From NCBI GenBank assembly GCA_029706075.1, contig JAINUG010000175.1:1443958-1507957 (forward strand): 64,000 nt of DNA. The letters run 5' to 3'. The DNA is from Aldrovandia affinis (Eukaryota > Chordata > Actinopteri > Notacanthiformes > Halosauridae). Both the position numbers and the translations under genes were made by a program. Position 1 is the stretch's first letter; each line of letters begins with the position of its first letter. Shown in pieces: positions 8,794 to 21,801 of this stretch. The notes beneath the pieces were generated by a model. The model saw nothing but the letters and a program-made list of their open reading frames with translations. It was not told the DNA's origin and searched no databases.

Positions 8794-10770
8794 CCCCCCT
8801 ACTATCAACTTATCCGAGGGCAGAATCTCTCCTCTAACATGCCCCGTGTGCACGGCCCACAGGAAGCCATGCCCTCTTGAATGGACTGGACCGTGAGCCG
8901 GGCCCGGTGAGCACACAGTACACTGAAGAGCCCCACACTCACACTGACCTCCAAACCACGTCATTCACCGGGAACCGCACCCCCCACCAGAGACCACCAG
9001 GTTGTTGAGACCAATTTTTTTGGGGGTGTTTTTTTTTTTGTTTGTTTGATTGTTTGTTATTTTGCTCTGTTTTGTTTTGTAAAAAAAAAGGAATTGCTGA
9101 ATAAGAACTTCTGTGACCTTTAAAAAAAAAAAACATGGAACTTATTTTTGAGGACACAAGATGGATGACCCAGACCCCCCCCCTCCCGTTCAGCCCCCAG
9201 ACACAGTGCCCCCCATCCACTGTGGGCTCCTCTTGCCCCCAAACCACCACCGAGGGAAACACACACTTTATGCACATCCACTCATCGCAGGTTACTATGG
9301 TGATACTACAGATTCTTTAAACCCATCAGATGCTCAGCTCCTGATCCTTCACATTGAAAGTTCTGTGTCCTGACCATCGAAACCAAAACATTCCAATATG
9401 ATGCCACTTCTACAAAATTCATTAAGGGGTGTGACCAAGTTCAAGACTGTGGCGATGGACATTCCGTTCTGTAATACAGCACCAGAACCTCCATACTGAA
9501 GAAGACAAGCCAAGCATTCAAGCTTGGTTGTGTTGCTGAATTTGTCGATGGACGTTCTCACGTGCGAAAAAACATCCGAAATCTCATGGACAACTCCTCG
9601 CCCAGCGTCTCCCCCGACAGAGCGAGGGTCAGCATGCGCGTGTGTGCCGGACGCAGGTGGAGTGTTTGGCTTGGCCGAGGTTGTGTTCTCACCAGCAGCT
9701 CCCCAAAACACACGGCAGGCCTCTCTGTTTTAGAGTTTTATGGGTTCCCTTTCCCAGTGGAGGGAGGAAGAGGACAGGTACACGGACGCCAGCGCTCGGG
9801 CAGACAGAGGTGTTACCATGGTGATAAAGGAGGTGCCGTCGGCAGCAGTGCAGAGGACTGTGTTTCCCTGTGACTGAAATAAGGCCTCTCCATGATTTCA
9901 TATCTTAAGTCAGTCCTTCACAGGACCGCTGACACGCTGGTTGAGGTAAATGAATGGGCTCCATTTCCTGAGAATGACATCACCCCCTGATTACTCACCA
10001 AGCATGTTAAGAGGTACATTCTGGATCGCAGAATGTACAATTATTTAAAAGAATAACGGCCTGGTCTACTTTGAGTGTGAGTCTGTCCCAAATGCTTCTA
10101 ACCCCGTGGTAATCTTCACATCAATGTGAGTGTGTGTGTTCGACCCTCTCTTTTAACCATCACAACATTGCTGTCTTTTAGTTATAAAAACTAAGGATTT
10201 TTACAGTTAAAATAAGAATAAACTAACACATTTATCAATATTTACAGCATTGGAGGGCAATGTGTTTCTATAAAAAATTGACCATTATTTAAAAGATGAT
10301 CAGTTATTTTTTGATAAATCAGTATTAGAATTTAGTTTGGACATAGTAAAAACCCTTTCAGGTGCTACAGGTTGACCAATTACTGCGACATTATCTAGCT
10401 GTAGAATTTTACTTATCATCTTCAATAGTTTTAATACCACTTGTGCAGAATGAAGGACATTAGTTTGAAACTAAATCTATCAAGGTCTCTCTCCCTCCAC
10501 TTGACAGTAGAGCATGTAACATGATTTTACCAGGTTCTGTTCAACCATAACCAGACAAAAAAAAAGGTGTATGTTGTAGAAACAAAATGTGGAATTGTAA
10601 TAAGAAAATAATAATAATTCCACTGTTAATTTATTCATTTTTCTATTAAGAATTTGTATAGTAACTTTGCATATTTCAAAACCGTGTTGTTGGCAATTGA
10701 TAACTTTTCCAGATGAGAAACTTGGTGGTTCTTGAGATTGTGAAAATAAATTATTGCTGGATGTTCTCAA
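8794..10770 (+). other. frmd4a: frmd4a 3' UTR (probable extent)
   Basis: No coding signal follows the stop at 8793. An AATAAA at 10745-10750 is followed by a GT-rich stretch and is a plausible poly(A) signal. Poly-T and poly-A runs lie at 9016-9100 and 9121-9133. The UTR end is inferred. Confidence 0.4.
10745..10750 (+). promoter_or_regulatory. candidate frmd4a poly(A) signal
   Basis: AATAAA with a TGTGACTGTTCTCTGTG-type GT-rich element about 30 bp downstream. Confidence 0.4.
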
Positions 10771-11335
10771 AATGGGAAGTGTGACTGTTCTCTGTGATTT
10801 TTGTCCTAACAGACTTTTTTAAAAAACAGGTCAATGACAGTTTCACCTTGAGAAGCGTGGGAAACATCTGCAGGCAGAAATGAATGATCTCTACAGTGTG
10901 AAACCCCCGGTGTTAACGGTGTAGAGATCCTTCTACAGTGTTAACTACAGAATTAAACATCTGGTCGTGGATATCGGCACAAATAGGAAATGAAGCAGAA
11001 TTGTTTTTGCCCTGAGCTGAAACTGATGTGGTATTATTATTTTATCATTTACATAATATTCTCATTGTCACAGAGGAGTGTTATGTGCGGGAGTGCTGTA
11101 TCCATGCCCAGGCTGTCGCAGGCAGTGAATGGGCATTTAGAGGCAGGTATTCAGTGTGGGTCTCTGAAACTGAGGAGATGCGCTCTGGTAGGACACTGGA
11201 ATGGTGTCCACTTCCCAGGAGGGAAAATTAAGACAAATATTATTTATAGTAACAACTTGGAACCAGCGGCTTTAAATAAATCAGAACCAGGAAAAATAAT
11301 GTGTTATTTTATAGGGTTGAGTTGCCCACTGCAGC
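10771..11335. other. intergenic stretch with nothing recognised
   Basis: No coding, RNA or repeat signal was recognised here. Confidence 0.3.
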
Positions 11336-11339
11336 CATT

Positions 11340-12235
11340 AGCTAGCTGCCCACTGTTACACTACCCCTCCTTTTCAAGAACCACGCTGGCAGTCTCTGAC
11401 GCCTCCCACCCCACCGTCGAAGTGACGACGCCCTGCTGGAACCAGGGGACGGTGATGTTGGATGCCGTGAGCCGGCAGCAGGCAGGCGGCGACGAACCGG
11501 GGTCTGGGCTACAGATGGAGAGTCGCTTGGGAGTGTTGGTAGCTCTGCAGCAGGCAGATAGTTCCCCCCCCTCAGAGTCTTTCCTGGGGCCTTCTTTAAC
11601 GCCCAGATATGGGGCGATCGCGGTGTAGAACCACCACTCGTCGCCATTGATGGGTCGGACTCAGTAGACTACATCCAAGAGTCAGTCCAGGACGAGACAT
11701 CTGTTTGTGGTGAGGGACAAAGACTGCACCCGCACCACGGTGGTCCAGCACCACATCGAGACGGGAACAGCCACCCATATCCGTCAGACGCCTGGCCTTG
11801 CCCAAATGGGAGTAAGCGGAGACAAAGATCCGCGACATGACAGCAGCAGGCATTATCTAACCATCCGACAGCCCCTGGGTCTTTCCTGCTATGCTGGTGC
11901 AGAAGAAGGATGGGTCCCTGCAGCTCTGCATCGACTATCAATGCCTGAACGACGTTACCACCAAGGACTTGTGCCACTCATGCCATCACTCCCTAGTGAC
12001 TCACCGCCTGCAACCCGGGTTCCGGTTTGTCGCCACCTGACTGCTGCTGGCTCACGGCCTCAACATGGCTGTCCCCTGGGTCCAGCAGGGCATCACCACC
12101 TCAATGACAGGGTGAGAGGCGTCAGAGATCGCTGACGTGGTTTGCAGACTTTATTCCTGAGAACTTTATTCGGACGCTGCGAGTTCTTTAAGGGGGGTAG
12201 TTGGCAGCTAGCTGCCCGCCAGCAGTTTGTTGTTA
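11340..12235. mobile_element. gypsy-like retroelement fossil between inverted repeats
   Basis: A pol fragment on the plus strand keeps the reverse-transcriptase start (LVQKKDGSLQLCIDY). It is broken, with several breaks and most of pol missing. It is flanked by two imperfect repeats of about 155 bp in opposite orientation (about 11380-11538 and 11980-12135). Outside both repeats the sequence again looks related (gctagctgccc and ccccctt blocks), as if two terminal parts point at each other. It looks old. Confidence 0.6.
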
Positions 12236-12502
12236 TCTTCTAGGGTAGCTAGGTTACCTCAAGCGGTAGCCGAGGCTAAAGTTAGCACTGGTGTCCCAGG
12301 GGTCCTTGCAGCCACTAACTATTATAAATGATTAGCTAGCTATCTTAATGTTACCGAAATGTATAACTGGAAATGTTGTCCCTTTTCCCCTCGCATGCAT
12401 GTATGTATTTGTATTGTCCACCGTGGTTGAGTGTGTATGTGTAAAGAATCACCCCCATATGTTTTTAGTGTGCTGAGTGTACTTCCTAGTTCGTCACTCT
12501 TT

Positions 12503-12985
12503 GTTATAATAAGAACATAAGAACATAAGAATACATAATGACGAGAACGGGCCATTCGGCCCATCTAGGCTCGTCATGTCCTAATCTAAAGAGTATCTAG
12601 TACTATATCTAGCCTGGACTTGAATAGCCCAAGTGTTTCTGCCTCTACTACCCGACCTGGCAAGCTGTTCCAGACATTGACAACTCTCTGTGTAAAGAAA
12701 AAATGATATCTAATATCTGTGCGGAATTTGCCTTTAACTAATTTCCACCTGTGGCCTCTTGTTCTGCTGACCCCACTTATCTTAAAAAATCTTTGGTATT
12801 TCACTTTGTTAATCCCTTTTAGGAATTTAAAAACCTTAATATAGTATAATAATAATAAAACCTCAATCAAATCCCCCCTAAGTCTCCATTTGCTAAGCTT
12901 AAATAGATTGAGTGCCTTAAATCTATCATCATAACTTTTACCTTTCATACCAGGTATCAGTTTAGTTGCCCTGAAGTAGCACTGA
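12503..12985 (-). pseudogene. CR1/L2-superfamily LINE 3' end
   Basis: The minus-strand frame holds the typical C-terminal end of the reverse-transcriptase ORF: KWRLRGDLIEV, SRTRGHRWKL, FFFTQRVVNVWNSLPGRVV then FKSRLD. It ends in a tail with ttcttatg repeats at 12503-12530. It is 5' truncated. One short in-frame insertion (LLLYYI) comes from a TAA/TAT expansion. Confidence 0.85.
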
Positions 12986-12989
12986 AATG

Positions 12990-14160
12990 GTAAAGCAAGG
13001 TCTCCTGAGTCTTGATTCCATGGCGTTCACCGCTACAGTACAGTGTACTTTGGAAACCCACCTTAATATGTGCTGCATACACAAAAACGAAGATACGCTG
13101 CAATCGACCCAATATACCTGGATGAATTTACTGACAAACAAATGTGAAAAAGTTGAGACTGAGGAATGACTAACTCGGTAAGACACCACTTTATTCTGAA
13201 ACTTCTATTGTTTCTATAAACTGCTTATTGAATTAGAGCAGATCAAAGGCAGCACAATCGGGCTAAATCATATTGTTTATTTTTCCCCAATGTAAGTGCC
13301 AAGTGCCAAATGTTTTATTCCAATGTAATGAGCAAGCATGCTTTACATGAAGGTGGATGAATACACACTTAATTATTCACTCTGTCTGTCATCTTAGTGG
13401 CCCCACTGCTCTCCCCAGCAACCCCCCCACTGGTTAGCCAATCAAAAGTGACTGAGACCCCATTTTTCTCTCTGTGAACCCCAAACCCCCACAGGATTAA
13501 ATCACTTTCTGCAAAGCCACAAACTTAGGCATATCCAGACCCCCATACCTAATGAATCCCAGTTACCATAACAGTGTTTCTATAGCAACGCTCCTTCAGG
13601 ACAGCTGGAAGCTGTTAGATAACCATGCCGTGACAAAGTGGCTGGGTTTGAGATATGTTATGGCACTGGACTTCACATCAGACACGGGACCTCCCTCCTG
13701 TCTGGGGACTGAAAATGCTGGTTGATCTGGAGTGCTGTCAGCATCAAAGGCAAGCCCAGGCATCAGTTTACTCTAGAGTGTCTCTTATTTCATTGAGGTT
13801 ACAACTTATTCCTGTTGTTTTTAAATCTCCTCACTGGTCAGAGAAGTGATGCATTGCTAAGCAGGTTTATGTTTTTGATGGTATCTCTTGTAATGGCTTT
13901 TATCCACGCCTGTCATGATAAAACTTGTGTGATGAGTTCCCTGGCAGGAGCGTCCACCCAGGGGAGATCTAACCACAGCCTGACGTAACAGTGAACAGTG
14001 TGCACTGCATGTCTGCATCCAATCAGTTTATTAGCGGTTACATAGACATAAGGGACCGTTGTGTCAAGGTTGTAGTTTTGATGTTGTAATTGCATCGGTT
14101 TGTTTGCAGTTTCCTGTTTGAGACCACATTGACATCTCAGAAAGACCTCAGCACCAATGT
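12990..14160. other. intergenic stretch with nothing recognised
   Basis: AT-rich and mostly without long open frames; no repeat family was recognised. Confidence 0.3.
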
Positions 14161-15054
14161 GTGATGACCCTAGACCTCTGGCCATGAGTGAAATTATTTA
14201 ATGTGCTCTTGGATCATCATTCTCTGGCTCATTAACCCTCTGTAATTAGTGGGGGTTACATTTTGGTGAGAAGATATACAATTGTGTAATATTGGTAATT
14301 TCTGTTGACAACCAACCAGGGAGAAATGCCCAGCATTGTCATACAGGGAGAGGATAGCTTTGCCTGTGCTCCTCTTTCATTGTGTATTCTTATTTTAATG
14401 TGGAACATTGTTCCAAATGCACATCATTATGTGACACATCATTATGTGACACTGCCTGAGAGCAGGCCGTGAAAGCCCTCCTGAGGCAGTCTCTAAGCAG
14501 CCAGACCAAAAATAAAAAAATTAAAATAAATAGATAGGTTTGGTGGTGTCATGAAGATGTGGTGTTTCTGACCCAGGCATTAATCCCAATGGACACAGGC
14601 CAAGATGTGAAATGTAACTTTTTTTAACCCTTTCCTGCCCAAGCGGAATGTTACATTTCTTATTGTAACATGACCAGTCTATAACTATGATTAACGATCA
14701 GTTTGCTGGTATCAAACCATATATGTAAACATGATACACCTACAGAAAGCTGATAAATAGCTCTTTCAAATGATATGACATACAATAGCACAATATTAAT
14801 AAACCTTCAATAAGGCAAGGAAAAACACCCCCCAAAATGTTTATCTTTAAGAATATCAAACAACTGCCATTTTGACTACTTTACAATGAAGAAAATATTA
14901 AAGTCTGTTGAGTCTTTCCTATTTTGTAAGCATTTAAAATCTGAAAATCTGAATGGAAATACCTTTTTTGGTGTAAGAGTTACAGGCTTTTTGGTGACTG
15001 ATGGCATTTTTCCTAAATTCTATGGAATGTTCCGTGGTCAGACACTTTATCTGG

Positions 15055-15212
15055 ATAGTAACATATGCCATTTAGCAGACACTTTTATCCAAAGCAACAC
15101 AGTAGTGAATGCATGCATTTTCAGTATATGTGGTCCCAATGGGAATCGAACCCACAACCTAAGAGTCGTCAACGCCATGCTCTACCTACTGAGCCACACA
15201 GAACCATGTGGA
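15055..15212 (-). mobile_element. tRNA-derived SINE (family U), copy 1
   Basis: Read on the minus strand: gtgtggctcagtaggtagag (A box), gtgggttcgattccc (B box), then a body ending ttggataaaagtgtctgcta. The same family is at 19480-19632 (minus) and 23884-24026 (plus). Confidence 0.85.
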
Positions 15213-15311
15213 TAGTAGAATAAACATATCTGCACCATTGCATATTACAAATGACATTTAGTTTTGTATATGATGGTAAAATACATACACAAGCAATATA
15301 AGATTTAAAAG

Positions 15312-15350
15312 TTGTCAATTCAATTCCAATTTTTATTGGAAGAAATACAA
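15312..15350. repeat. 39 bp block inverted relative to copy 2
   Basis: Bounded by TTGT and ACAA. It reads as the reverse complement of 19734-19772 with two mismatches, while both flanks stay collinear. Confidence 0.95.
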
Positions 15351-16309
15351 GGTTAGGAGTTTACATTGTTTAATTAAAACCTGAAAACAAAGTAAAGGTT
15401 ACACTGCCATCTTTTACTAGTCATAAAAACACAAATTCAAGAAATATTGTTTAAAAAAAACTAAACTGCATTGTTTGAATTGGAATGGCAATATAGGATA
15501 ACAAATGACCTACAATATGAATTTATGTATAAATTAAGTTATAAAGTTCATGGTCCTCCTCTTCCATATGCTGAAGCTCATCCGGCATCAAAGTCCTCCT
15601 ACTTTTGCTCAAGGACTGCATCAAATCCTCTAACTGGGACCCCACGATCCATTTCTAGAACACAAACATAACAAAAATGTAATTAAAACTTGCTCCAGTA
15701 AATAAGGGAATAATTAATAAAAAGGGAATAATCCATAAAAAGGAATAACCTAGTTTATATAACTACCATTTAATCTGCTTGCAAGGTGAAGATACATTGT
15801 ATTACTCAAAGATATGGTATAACTTGCTATTGAGAAAACATGTACATCATTTCATATCTGATAATACATAGCCAACTAAAATAGTATGGTAATGTATGAC
15901 TATTGTAGTCCCAAACTTGAACGAGCTAGCTGGACCAATGTGTCATTTAGCAACCAAAATCACCAGCCTGAGTTTTCAAAAGACTTTCTTCTAGCCATAG
16001 TATCAGATGGATTTTTCATTTATCTCATACAATCACAAGGCGTACCATTTCTAGAAAACATAATAAATAAAACGGACACCTAAATATGACTAGCTAGTAG
16101 GATGCATATACATCTAATGGTAGCCAGAAAAGCAGTCCAAGTTTTTCGCTCTAGCTGCCTCAGCTAGAGCTAGCCATCTAACCAGCTAATCTAAATAGCT
16201 GGATATTTAGTTCGTTTTGCACTAAACGTATTACAAATATTGAGTGCACATCAGCTAGAAAAAAACTATGTTAGAAAACGTCAAAAAGATAACATATCAT
16301 TAATTTTAT

Positions 16310-16515
16310 TTTTCCGATTTTACAGTTTTTCTCCCAATTTGGTAGCCAATTACCCGTGTGCTTAGTTCAATCCCCCTTCCCTTCTAGTTCGCTGCCGTAG
16401 TCCTGTGGCAGTGACAAGGGCGAAGCGCTGCCTCCTCCGAGACAACACTCGTCGTGCCGTCGACTGTAATTCCGGTACCCCAGAACCACTCCTTTGCGCA
16501 GCGAACTGTGTGTGA
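16310..16515 (-). mobile_element. SINE family Z, 3' part (copy 1)
   Basis: It holds gtctcggaggaggcagcgct and the tail with attggctaccaaattgggag on the minus strand. Related copies: 20725-20933, 26313-26420, 51110-51500 (fullest) and 61955-62045. Confidence 0.7.
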
Positions 16516-16702
16516 GCAATCTTACCCTGTGTGGGCCCGTGTGGGTGCAGGCTTTTGTTCCAGCCGAGCAGTAGCTCACCTGATTTGACTAATCAGCTAA
16601 TCAAAGTCTTCAATCAGGGCTTTGATTAGTGGAATCGGGTGTGTCACTGTTCAGTTGGAACAAAAGCCTGCACCCACACCGGCCCTCGCAGGGTAAGATT
16701 GC
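16516..16702. mobile_element. hairpin MITE with about 50 bp TIRs (copy 1)
   Basis: The ends are gcaatcttaccctgtgtggg and its reverse complement. The arms continue through gtgggtgcaggcttttgttc and match for about 50 bp around a short centre, so one strand folds into a near-perfect hairpin. There is no coding part. The family is unassigned (hAT-like suspected). Confidence 0.75.
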
Positions 16703-17379
16703 CCACCCCTCAGCTAATCTACAGCTAGCTGTTTAGTTCGTTTTACCTCTGATACCAAATAACAAATACTCTTATCAGTTATCAAATATGATATTAGACG
16801 ACATAAAAAAAATACCTTGCAGCACTTCTTTTTGAGTGGCGTCGAGTGCAACTTGAATGCGACTTTGGAGGTTCTTTGACAGATGACAGTTTTGGCTCAG
16901 GATTTTTAAAGCAACATGGCAATCCCGTCCAATGTTTTTCTCACAGAAAGCCTCATATACAGCTATATTTTAGTCTTGTACATTCAAACCATACACTCAT
17001 TTTGCATTTTAATATGAATCGCTAGCATAAAGGCTAATAACAATCTGTTTGCTTTTATCTAGTTATTATGAATGAATACACTTTGGAATAATATTTTCAC
17101 CATCAATACAATTCAATTGTCAGAGTTATGTGCGTTTATAAATGTTTTCATTTATTGAAATTGCAGCAATAGAAATAACAGGCCACAGCACAAAATAACA
17201 AGCCAGCTGTCAACTTTAAACCTAGTATGGTTTTAAAATGTAATAAAGCAGCAGGCAAATTATTACTTCTGCGACATGTTTATGCTCTATAATCAAAGCT
17301 AAATCATGTAAAACAGCTCAAAAGGCTAGGTAATACACAGGTAGTGGGAAAATAAAAAATAGATACACGAATGTAGTCA

Positions 17380-18395
17380 CTTAATGGGGTTTGGGCCACC
17401 ACATGTGGCCAGTACAACCTGTATGCGCTGTGGCATAGTCTCCCAGCGGCTGAAAATCTGCAGGAGGAATACGAAAGCGCTCTACGAGAAAGTCAATCAA
17501 CTCATACTTAGTGGACGGAAGTGGAAAAAGACGTCTCAGGTGTCGTTTCAGAATATCCCATAAATGCTCAATTTGGTTCCGATCTGGAGTGTGAGAACGC
17601 CATGACATATGGATAACATCAGTGTCATGCTCCTCAAACCACTGGGCGACTACCAGAGCTCTGTGGACGGAGCATTGTTACCTGGAAAGACACCCCTCTC
17701 TGCAGGAAATAAATGATTTAAAATACAATGAAGATGATCACCAAGTATCAATAAGTAACGATTGGCATCGACCTTGCATTGCCCCCAAACCATGCCAGGA
17801 AAATCCGCCCACATCACTATGGAACCACCAGAATCCTTCACGACTGGAACCAAGTACAAATGACTACAATTCTTCAGTTTGTGCACTCGTCCGTTTGCGA
17901 GAACAGGGCATACGTTGGACAATATCACATTTCACCGAACTGCTCGGTCGCCCATTGCCTGCGCTTTTTTCCCCTTTTTTTGTTGATCGGTTTCTCAACA
18001 TCAACCAGACTACGGTATCCCGCTCTGTGGAGTTCTCGGCGCACAGTGTTTGATGAAACTGCCTGCTTTCGCCCAGCGTTGACATTTGCAGTCAACTGAA
18101 CTGCGGTTGCTCGGCTGTTTTGCTCAGCGCTTTGGATTAATTCACGGACATCACATTCCTGGAGTATGCGCTTCCGCCCACTGTTGCCCTTTGCTGATGA
18201 TGTCTTCCCCTCGGATTTCCATGCCGACATCACCTTAGACACCGTCGCTCGAGAAACATCAGTAAGTTGAGCTGTCTTCGTCACTGAAGCTCCCGCCAAA
18301 CGCGCCCCAACAATCACCCCTCTTTCAAAGTCGCTGAGGTTTCTTCGCGCAGCCATGCTAGCTATAATTAGCTCCAGGAAGCTTGCCTCCAAAAT
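17380..18395 (-). pseudogene. Tc1-like transposase, broken (copy 1)
   Basis: The N-terminal helix-turn-helix part is open from the start near 18392: [52 protein letters not shown]. The middle is decayed (YLVPVVKDSGGSIVMWADF at about 17760-17850). The C-terminal end keeps TPDRNQIEHLWDILKRHLRR at 17530-17600. Several frame changes split the DDE domain. The element probably spans about 17080-18560; no clean TIR pair was found. Confidence 0.88.
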
Positions 18396-19479
18396 AATGT
18401 CTCAAGACTTCCGGTTTCCGTCTTCCGGTTGGTATCTGCAATCCTTTCCTTCCAAAACAAAAGTTGTTTTCGAGATTTATATAGCTCCCAGAACTCTGAT
18501 GCAGTTAATGTCATACATTACAGTAAAATTTCGGAATGTAGAATTATGCGCGTTTCCACTTGCTGTAGACCCTAGACCTAGACCCTAGACCTCTGGCCAT
18601 GAGTGAAATTATTTAATGTGCTCTTGGATCATCATTCTCTGGCTCATTAACCCTCTGTAATTAGTGGGGGTTACATTTTGGTGAGAAGATATACAATTGT
18701 GTAATATTGGTAATTTCTGTTGACAACCAACCAGGGAGAAATGCCCAGCATTGTCATACAGGGAGAGGATAGCTTTGCCTGTGCTCCTCTTTCATTGTGT
18801 ATTCTTATTTTAATGTGGAACATTGTTCCAAATGCACATCATTATGAGCACAAACCAAGCTCACAGTGACACTGCCTGAGAGCAGGCCGTGAAAGCCCTC
18901 CTGAGGCAGTCTCTAAGCAGCCAGACCAAAAATTAAAAAATTAAAATAAATAGATAGGTTTGGTGGTGTCATGAAGATGTGGTGTTTCTGACCCAGGCAT
19001 TAATCCCAATGGACACAGGCCAGGATGTGAAATGTAACTTTTTTTAACCCTTTCCTGCCCAAGCGGAATGTTAGATTTCTTATTGTAACATGACCAGTCT
19101 ATAACTATGATTAACGATCAGTTTGCTGGTATCAAACCATATATGTAAACATGATACACCTACAGAAAGCTGATAAATAGCTCTTTCAAATGATATGACA
19201 TACAATAGCACAATATTAATAAACCTTCAATAAGGCAAGGAAAACACCCCCCAAAATGTTTATCTTTAAGAATATCAAACAACTGCCATTTTGACTACTT
19301 TACAATGAAGAAAATATTAAAGTCTGTTGAGTCTTTCCTATTTTGTAAGCATTTAAAATCTGAAAATCTGAATGGAAATACCTTTTTTGGTGTAGGAGTT
19401 ACAGGCTTTTTGGTGACTGATGGCATTTTTCCAAAATTCTATGGAATGTTCCGTGGTCAGACACTTTCTTATCTGGATA

Positions 19480-19632
19480 GTAACATATGCCATTTAGCAG
19501 ACACTTTTATCCAAAGCAACACAGTAGTGAATGCATGCATTTTCAGTATATGTGGTCCCAATGGGAATCGAACCCACAACCTAAGAGTCGTCAACGCCAT
19601 GCTCTACCTACTGAGCCACACAGAACCATGTG
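19480..19632 (-). mobile_element. tRNA-derived SINE (family U), copy 2
   Basis: Tandem-duplication partner of the SINE at 15055-15212, with the same A and B boxes. Confidence 0.85.
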
Positions 19633-19733
19633 GATAGTAGAATAAACATATCTGCACCATTGCATATTACAAATGACATTTAGTCTTGTATATGATGGTA
19701 AAATACATACACAAGCAATATAAGATTTAAAAG

Positions 19734-19772
19734 TTGTATTTTTTCCAATACAAATTGGAATTGAATTGACAA
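19734..19772. repeat. 39 bp block inverted relative to copy 1
   Basis: Counterpart of 15312-15350; same length and same TTGT...ACAA borders, opposite orientation. Confidence 0.95.
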
Positions 19773-20724
19773 GGTTAGGAGTTTACATTGTTTAATTAAA
19801 ACCTGAAAACAAGGTAAAGGTTACACTGCCATCTTTTACTAGTCATAAAAACACTAATTCAAGAAATATAAAAAATGCATTGTTTGAATTGGAATGGCAA
19901 TATAGGATAACAAATGACCTACAACATCAATTTATGTATAAATTAAGTTATAAAGTTCATGGTCCTCCTCTTCCATATGCTGAAGCTCATCCGGCATCAA
20001 AGTCCTCCTACTTTTGCTCAAGGACTGCATCAAATCCTCTAACTGGGACACCACGATCCATTTCTAGAACACAAACATAACAAAAATGTAATTAAAACTT
20101 GCTCCAGTAAATAAGGGAATAATTAATCAAAAGGGAATAATCCATAAGAAGGAATAACCTAGTTTATATAACTACCATTTAATCTGCTTGCAAGGTGGAG
20201 ATACATTGTATTACTCAAATATATGGTATAACTTGCTATTGAGAAAACATGTACATCATTTCATATCTGATAATACATAGCCAACTAAAATAGTATGGTA
20301 ATGTATGACTATTGTAGTCCCAAACTTGAACGAGCTAGCTGGACCAATGTGTCATTTAGCAACCAAAATCACCAGCCTGAGTTTTCAAAAGACTTTCTTC
20401 TAGCCATAGTATCAGATGGATTTTTCATTTATCTCATACAATCAGAAGGCGTACCATTTCTAGAAAACATATAATATATAAAACGGACACCTAAATATGG
20501 CTAGCTAGTAGGATGCATATACATCTAATGGTAGCCAAAAGAGCAATCCAAGTTTTTCCCTCTAGCTGCCTCAGCTAGAGCTAGCCATCTAACCAGCTAA
20601 TCTAAATAGCTGGGATATTTAGTTCGTTTTGCACTAAACGTATTACAAATATTGAGTGCACATCAGCTAGAAAAAACTATGTTAGAAAACGTCAAAAATA
20701 TAACATATAATATATCATTAATTT

Positions 20725-20933
20725 TATTTTTCCGATTTTACAGTTTTTCTCCCAATTTGGTAGCCAATTACCCGTGTGCTTAGTTCAATCCCCCTTCCCT
20801 TCTAGTTCGCTGCCGTAGTCCTGTGGCAGTGACAAGGGCGAAGCGCTGCCTCCTCTGAGACAACACTCGTCGTGCCGTCGACTGTAATTCCGGTACCCCA
20901 GAACCACTCCTTTGCGCAGCGAACTGTGTGTGG
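20725..20933 (-). mobile_element. SINE family Z, 3' part (copy 2)
   Basis: Tandem-duplication partner of 16310-16515. Confidence 0.7.
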
Positions 20934-21120
20934 GCAATCTTACCCTGTGTGGGCCCGTGTGGGTGCAGGCTTTTGTTCCACCCGAGCAGTAGCTCACCTG
21001 ATTTGACTAATCAGCTAAGCAAAGTCTTCAATCAGGGCTTTGATTAGTGGAATCAGGTGTGTCACTGTTCAGCTGGAACAAAAGCCTGCACCCACACCGG
21101 CCCACACAGGGTAAGATTGC
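20934..21120. mobile_element. hairpin MITE with about 50 bp TIRs (copy 2)
   Basis: Tandem-duplication partner of 16516-16702; the arm pairing is slightly better preserved (ggcccacacagggtaagatt). Confidence 0.75.
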
Positions 21121-21801
21121 CCACCCCTGAGTCACAGCTAATCTACAGCTAGCTGTTTAGTTCGTTTTACCTCTGATACCCAATAACAAATATTCTTATC
21201 AGTTATCAAATATGATATTAGACGACATAAAAAAATACCTTGCAGCACTTCTTTTTGAGTGGCGTCGAGTGCAACTTGAATGCGACTTTGGAGGTTCTTT
21301 GACAGATGACAGTTTTGGCTCAGGATTTTTAAAGCAACATGGCAATCCCGTCCAATGTTTTTCTCACAGAAAGCCTCATATACAGCTATATTTTAGTCTT
21401 GTACATTCAAACCATACACTCATTTTGCATTTTAATATGAATCGCTAGCATAAAGGCTAATAACAATCTGTTTGCTTTTATCTAGTTATTATGAATGAAT
21501 ACACTTTGGAATAATATTTTCACCATCAATACAATTCAATTGTCAGAGTTATGTGCGTTTATAAATGTTTTCATTTATTGAAATTGCAGCAATAGAAATA
21601 ACAGGCCACAGCACAAAATAACAAGCCAGCTGTCAACTTTAAACCTAGTATGGTTTTAAAATGTAATAAAGCAGCAGGCAAATTATTACTTCTGCGACAT
21701 GTTTATGCTCTATAATCAAAGCTAAATCATGTAAAACAGCTCAAAAGGCTAGGTAATACACAGGTAGTGGGAAAATAAAAATAGATACACGAATGTAGTC
21801 A

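Larger units (their letters stand above)
14166..18567. repeat. 4.4 kb tandem duplication, copy 1
   Basis: It starts at gaccctagacctctggcc and ends at tttccacttgctgta. The same order of elements recurs at an offset of 4409-4422 bp: unique DNA, tRNA-SINE, SINE-Z plus hairpin MITE, then a Tc1-like element. Differences are scattered substitutions, small indels and one inverted 39 bp block. The unit joint repeats gacccta. Confidence 0.95.

Noticed and set aside
12340-12564. Minus-strand frame next to the LINE tail
   Set aside because: It overlaps the ttcttatg tail repeat and has no domain.
15120-15200. tRNA genes at SINE heads (also 8330, 19560, 23930, 51415)
   Set aside because: A and B boxes are present but the cloverleaf is degenerate and SINE bodies and tails follow; these are SINEs, not tRNA genes.
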